Both the position numbers and the translations under genes were made by a program. Below the pieces are notes generated by a model. The model was not told the DNA's origin. It was given only the letters and a program-made list of their open reading frames with translations, and ran no database searches. Below, piece after piece: positions 61,710 through 64,000 of a DNA stretch of 64,000 nt. Numbering within the stretch: the stretch's first letter is position 1; every line of letters begins with the position of its first letter. This stretch comes from Lactarius indigo (taxonomy: Eukaryota; Basidiomycota; Agaricomycetes; Russulales; Russulaceae), in NCBI GenBank assembly GCA_025766275.1, contig JAFKAC010000001.1:2604001-2668000 (forward strand), in the 5' to 3' direction.

Positions 61710-62972
61710 CTAGGCAGGTGGAGGTCCGTCACGGGGAATCTCGCTACCATCAGTAGGTTGCTCCATAGGCGGAGGCGGGGGTGCAGCACCCATGTGGTCG
61801 GGAGGTAGGGCCATCATCAACGCTGCACGGACACGAAAAAGCATTTGTCGATACCATTCCTGGTCAACACCCGCTTTATCTTGGTCATTCGTCAGCTGTT
61901 GTAAAGCCGCAAGTTCTTTGACCCAGGCAAGATGCCAATCGACATTCCCATGTTCGTCCATTTCGAACTCTTCCATGGGAACATGAGGCGGGGGCGGCAC
62001 AGGGAAGCGCATGCCTGGGGGAGGGCCCATCATAGCAAAAGCAGCGGGATCAAACCTGTCAAATGCATGAGATTATGCATTCAGCGTGTAAGCGAAGAGC
62101 GTACGGCGGATATGGTGGGGGATATGGACCTGGCCGACTAGGCCCAGGGTCATTGGGATCCAAAGGCGGGGCGGGAACGTATTGTGCTGGACTTTCGTAC
62201 TGCGGCTGTACGGCTTGCTGCTGATATTCCTCGTCGTCCTCTGTAGGTCTGCTTTGCCCTCTACGAGCTTTGGGCTTCTTCTTTCGCACACGATGCACGC
62301 CCGTGCGCGGATCAACATTGTCATTGACAGTCCAGTACGACCCTTTGCCTCGATCCGTCAAAGGACGAGGGACTTTTTCAAAGCACGGATTCAGGGATAG
62401 ATTGTGGCGAACGGAGTTCTGAAAAGGGGTAAGAGCGGTCAGATTGTGCTCAGCATGAGTTTGTCCACGGGCGAAAATAAAGAGGCGACATCACGGCCAC
62501 GTTCGTCTAGCGTATCGGTTTAGAAATCGTGCTCACCTTCCATCCCGATGGCGCAGTGCGGAAATAAGGAAACTAGAACGAGGGCGGGAGATTAGCATTC
62601 ATCAAACTCGTTGACTAACGCCACATACCCGACTTTCGATAGCGTAGTATATGTCCTCTAATAATAATCTTTGGTTCGGAGACCCTTTGATTGCATAACT
62701 GCGCGTAAAAGGATAGGAGTGGGTTCCGTGCCGTGAGAATGTAGCACAATCAACGAAGACCCATACGCTTACCGAATGAGAGTTGAGTACGGGTAGAAAG
62801 GTTTACTACCAGGCGGACCATCTCGAAGAGAATCCAACGTGATAGGAAGTCCACCATTGACATCGTTCGGCGGCTCAGGGTAGTAGGCGTTGGCCTGCAT
62901 GTCGGGATGCCCGGGAGGTAGCATGTTCGGTGGCATCACTGCCTGTTGCTGAGACGGCTGGGAAATTTCCAT
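61710..62972 (-). CDS. Forkhead transcription factor
   Basis: A short Gln/Pro-rich N-terminus ([18 protein letters not shown]) is followed by the forkhead domain spread over four exons: [31 protein letters not shown] (with ESR), [12 protein letters not shown], and [20 protein letters not shown] with KGSYWTVND. Recognition helix residues N-S-x-R-H-N-L-S are intact. The wing carries basic residues [11 protein letters not shown]. The C-terminal part is Pro-rich and ends in a helix ([20 protein letters not shown]) and [14 protein letters not shown]. The ATG at 62972 is the first in frame, though an upstream exon is possible because the frame continues open to 62978. DNA targets are unknown. Small introns lie within the recognition domain. 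Confidence 0.87.
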
Positions 62973-63103
62973 ATTCACACGCTGTTGTGTTCAAGAACGT
63001 TTGACAGAATATTTGTCGCAAGTAGACAGTAGATATGGCAGCGGGAGGACGAACGAAAGGGATGGTTATGACCGCAACAAGGAACGATGGTTGTGTGCTT
63101 ACG

Positions 63104-63367
63104 TCATGCTATCCGTATTGAAAGACCAGGTCCGCACGGACCAAGTGACTCGTCGTCGTCGTTTGAGACATTGACAAGGTAGAGGACGTTGAAGACGATG
63201 GAGGCGACAAAAGCGACGAAAGAAAAGACGCTAGTGGCCGTGCAAGGTGTACAAACTCTTGACGACACCAGAAAACAAAAAGCAAGCATGGTATACAGAC
63301 AGCAACACAGACAAATTGTGCCCTCGGCAACTGTACGACACAACACAAATACAGCGACACTTCTCAT
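63104..63367 (-). CDS. Possible small Cys-rich membrane peptide (doubtful)
   Basis: An 87-codon minus frame with many Cys and two hydrophobic runs (LCCCLYTMLAFCFLVSS and VFSFVAFVASIVFNVLYLV), ending SLGPCGPGLSIRIA. Another minus frame of 83 codons overlaps it, and neither resembles a protein I know. The hydrophobicity could be a by-product of composition. Listed as doubtful. Confidence 0.2.
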   Translation of the reverse strand: MRSVAVFVLCRTVAEGTICLCCCLYTMLAFCFLVSSRVCTPCTATSVFSFVAFVASIVFNVLYLVNVSNDDDESLGPCGPGLSIRIA

Positions 63368-63472
63368 ACCACTATACCACCGACGTCACTGAGGTACTGA
63401 GGCCTTTACGCTGTTATCGTATCGTTGTGGTGTGAGTCAACCCACCACATATACAGCCGAGCACCGCGGTCC

Positions 63473-64000
63473 ATGTCTCGTCAACTGTCCCAGAATCCTG
63501 ATCCTAATGAATCGTATTCGATCCATCTCGAAATTCCACCACGCTTCTACCTCCTTCCGGGAGGGGCCATGTGCGTAGGAACCGCAATCGGGCTAGTACG
63601 GGGATCCCGAACTGCAGGGTTGCGCTTCCTTGCAGAAAATGCGCATAGACCACCAAAGACAGTGCAGGGATGGTATTTTTATAACAAGACAAAGAATTAT
63701 AGGATGATGTTGGGTGGGTTAAGCAAGGCTGGAACCGATGCGGCAAAGCTAGGTTTCACGGCGCTTGCCTGGGTAACTTTCGAAGAGGGGCTACACCAAG
63801 TTGGGTTGGACGACTTAGGGGAAGTTGGAGCGGGAATAGGAACTGCAGGCATTTTTGCCGGCGTCTGTAAGTGAGGCACAGCTTCGAATTAATGGGCGTT
63901 CTGAAGATAAGCCCAGATCGACTTCCATGGAGAACAGCGTCTCGAGTGGGGATACTGGGTCTGCTCGTTGGAATTACAATGAAAACAATACGGTGGGGGA
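63473..64000 (+). CDS. Probable mitochondrial inner-membrane protein, Tim17/22-like (partial)
   Basis: From MSRQLSQNPDPNESYSIHLE the protein has Gly-rich hydrophobic segments: RFYLLPGGAMCVGTAIGLVR, TDAAKLGFTALAWVTFEEGL and VGAGIGTAGIFAGV. A GTAAGT intron (about 63868-63918) joins these to YRLPWRTASRVGILGLLVGI, with the window ending shortly after (ITMKTIRWG). Repeated GxxxG-type helices and the small size suggest the Tim17/Tim22/Tim23 superfamily or a related inner-membrane protein. I cannot assign it more exactly, and the 3' end is outside the window. Confidence 0.6.

Overview
This is a stretch of fungal nuclear chromosome, most likely from an agaricomycete-type basidiomycete. Genes are dense (roughly one per 1.8 kb), lie on both strands, and are cut by many introns of about 50-65 nt with GT(A/G)xGT donors and YAG acceptors. 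The protein set is typical of higher Basidiomycota: a BIRC6-type E2, a Grr1 F-box protein, a membrane CE9-like amidohydrolase and Dbl-type RhoGEFs. No prokaryotic feature, CRISPR array, transposase, rRNA or convincing tRNA was seen. All gene models were built by eye from splice signals and remembered protein families, without alignment software.

Layout: 1-1.0 kb, start of a Scw1/Whi3-type RRM gene that leaves the left edge. 3.1-8.0 kb, VTC1, THO subunit 7, a short-form RNase Z and a RING protein. 8.1-18.3 kb, two RhoGEF genes facing tail to tail, with a direct duplication of their shared 3' region between them. 20.2-28.8 kb, a membrane amidohydrolase, a Reb1-like Myb protein and a GDSL esterase. 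29.4-38.2 kb, a CCDC97-like protein, a DUF676-like hydrolase, the NatA catalytic subunit, a small unknown gene, GRR1, LSM3 and U1-C. 38.4-47.2 kb, a large E2, SNF7, a Nem1/Dullard phosphatase and cytochrome b2. 48.5-52.5 kb, a cytochrome b5 reductase, a C2H2 transcription factor and an RNPS1-like SR protein. 52.7-63.0 kb, the RNA polymerase III largest subunit, MED18, BCD1, DRE2 and a forkhead factor. A mitochondrial-type membrane protein leaves the right edge.

Many neighbours are divergent with short shared promoters (58-160 bp: CCDC97/hydrolase, LSM3/U1-C, RPC1/MED18, CYB5R/C2H2 factor, VTC1/THO7) or convergent with 3' ends only 23-30 bp apart (THO7/RNase Z, MED18/BCD1). RNA metabolism is well represented (THO7, RNase Z, LSM3, U1-C, RNPS1, RPC1, MED18, BCD1, CCDC97). 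This may only reflect gene density, since these factors are not known to form one operon-like unit in fungi.

The most striking irregularity is that several conserved genes (NAA10, RNPS1, GDSL, CE9-like, NEM1, CYB5R, GRR1 and both RhoGEFs) contain sharp reading-frame breaks with no plausible intron. In every case I could resolve, one base must be skipped forward (+1), never backward. Insertion-biased sequence error is the simplest explanation. The one-sided direction is nevertheless worth checking against reads and RNA. I did not find a clearly new defence or mobile system.
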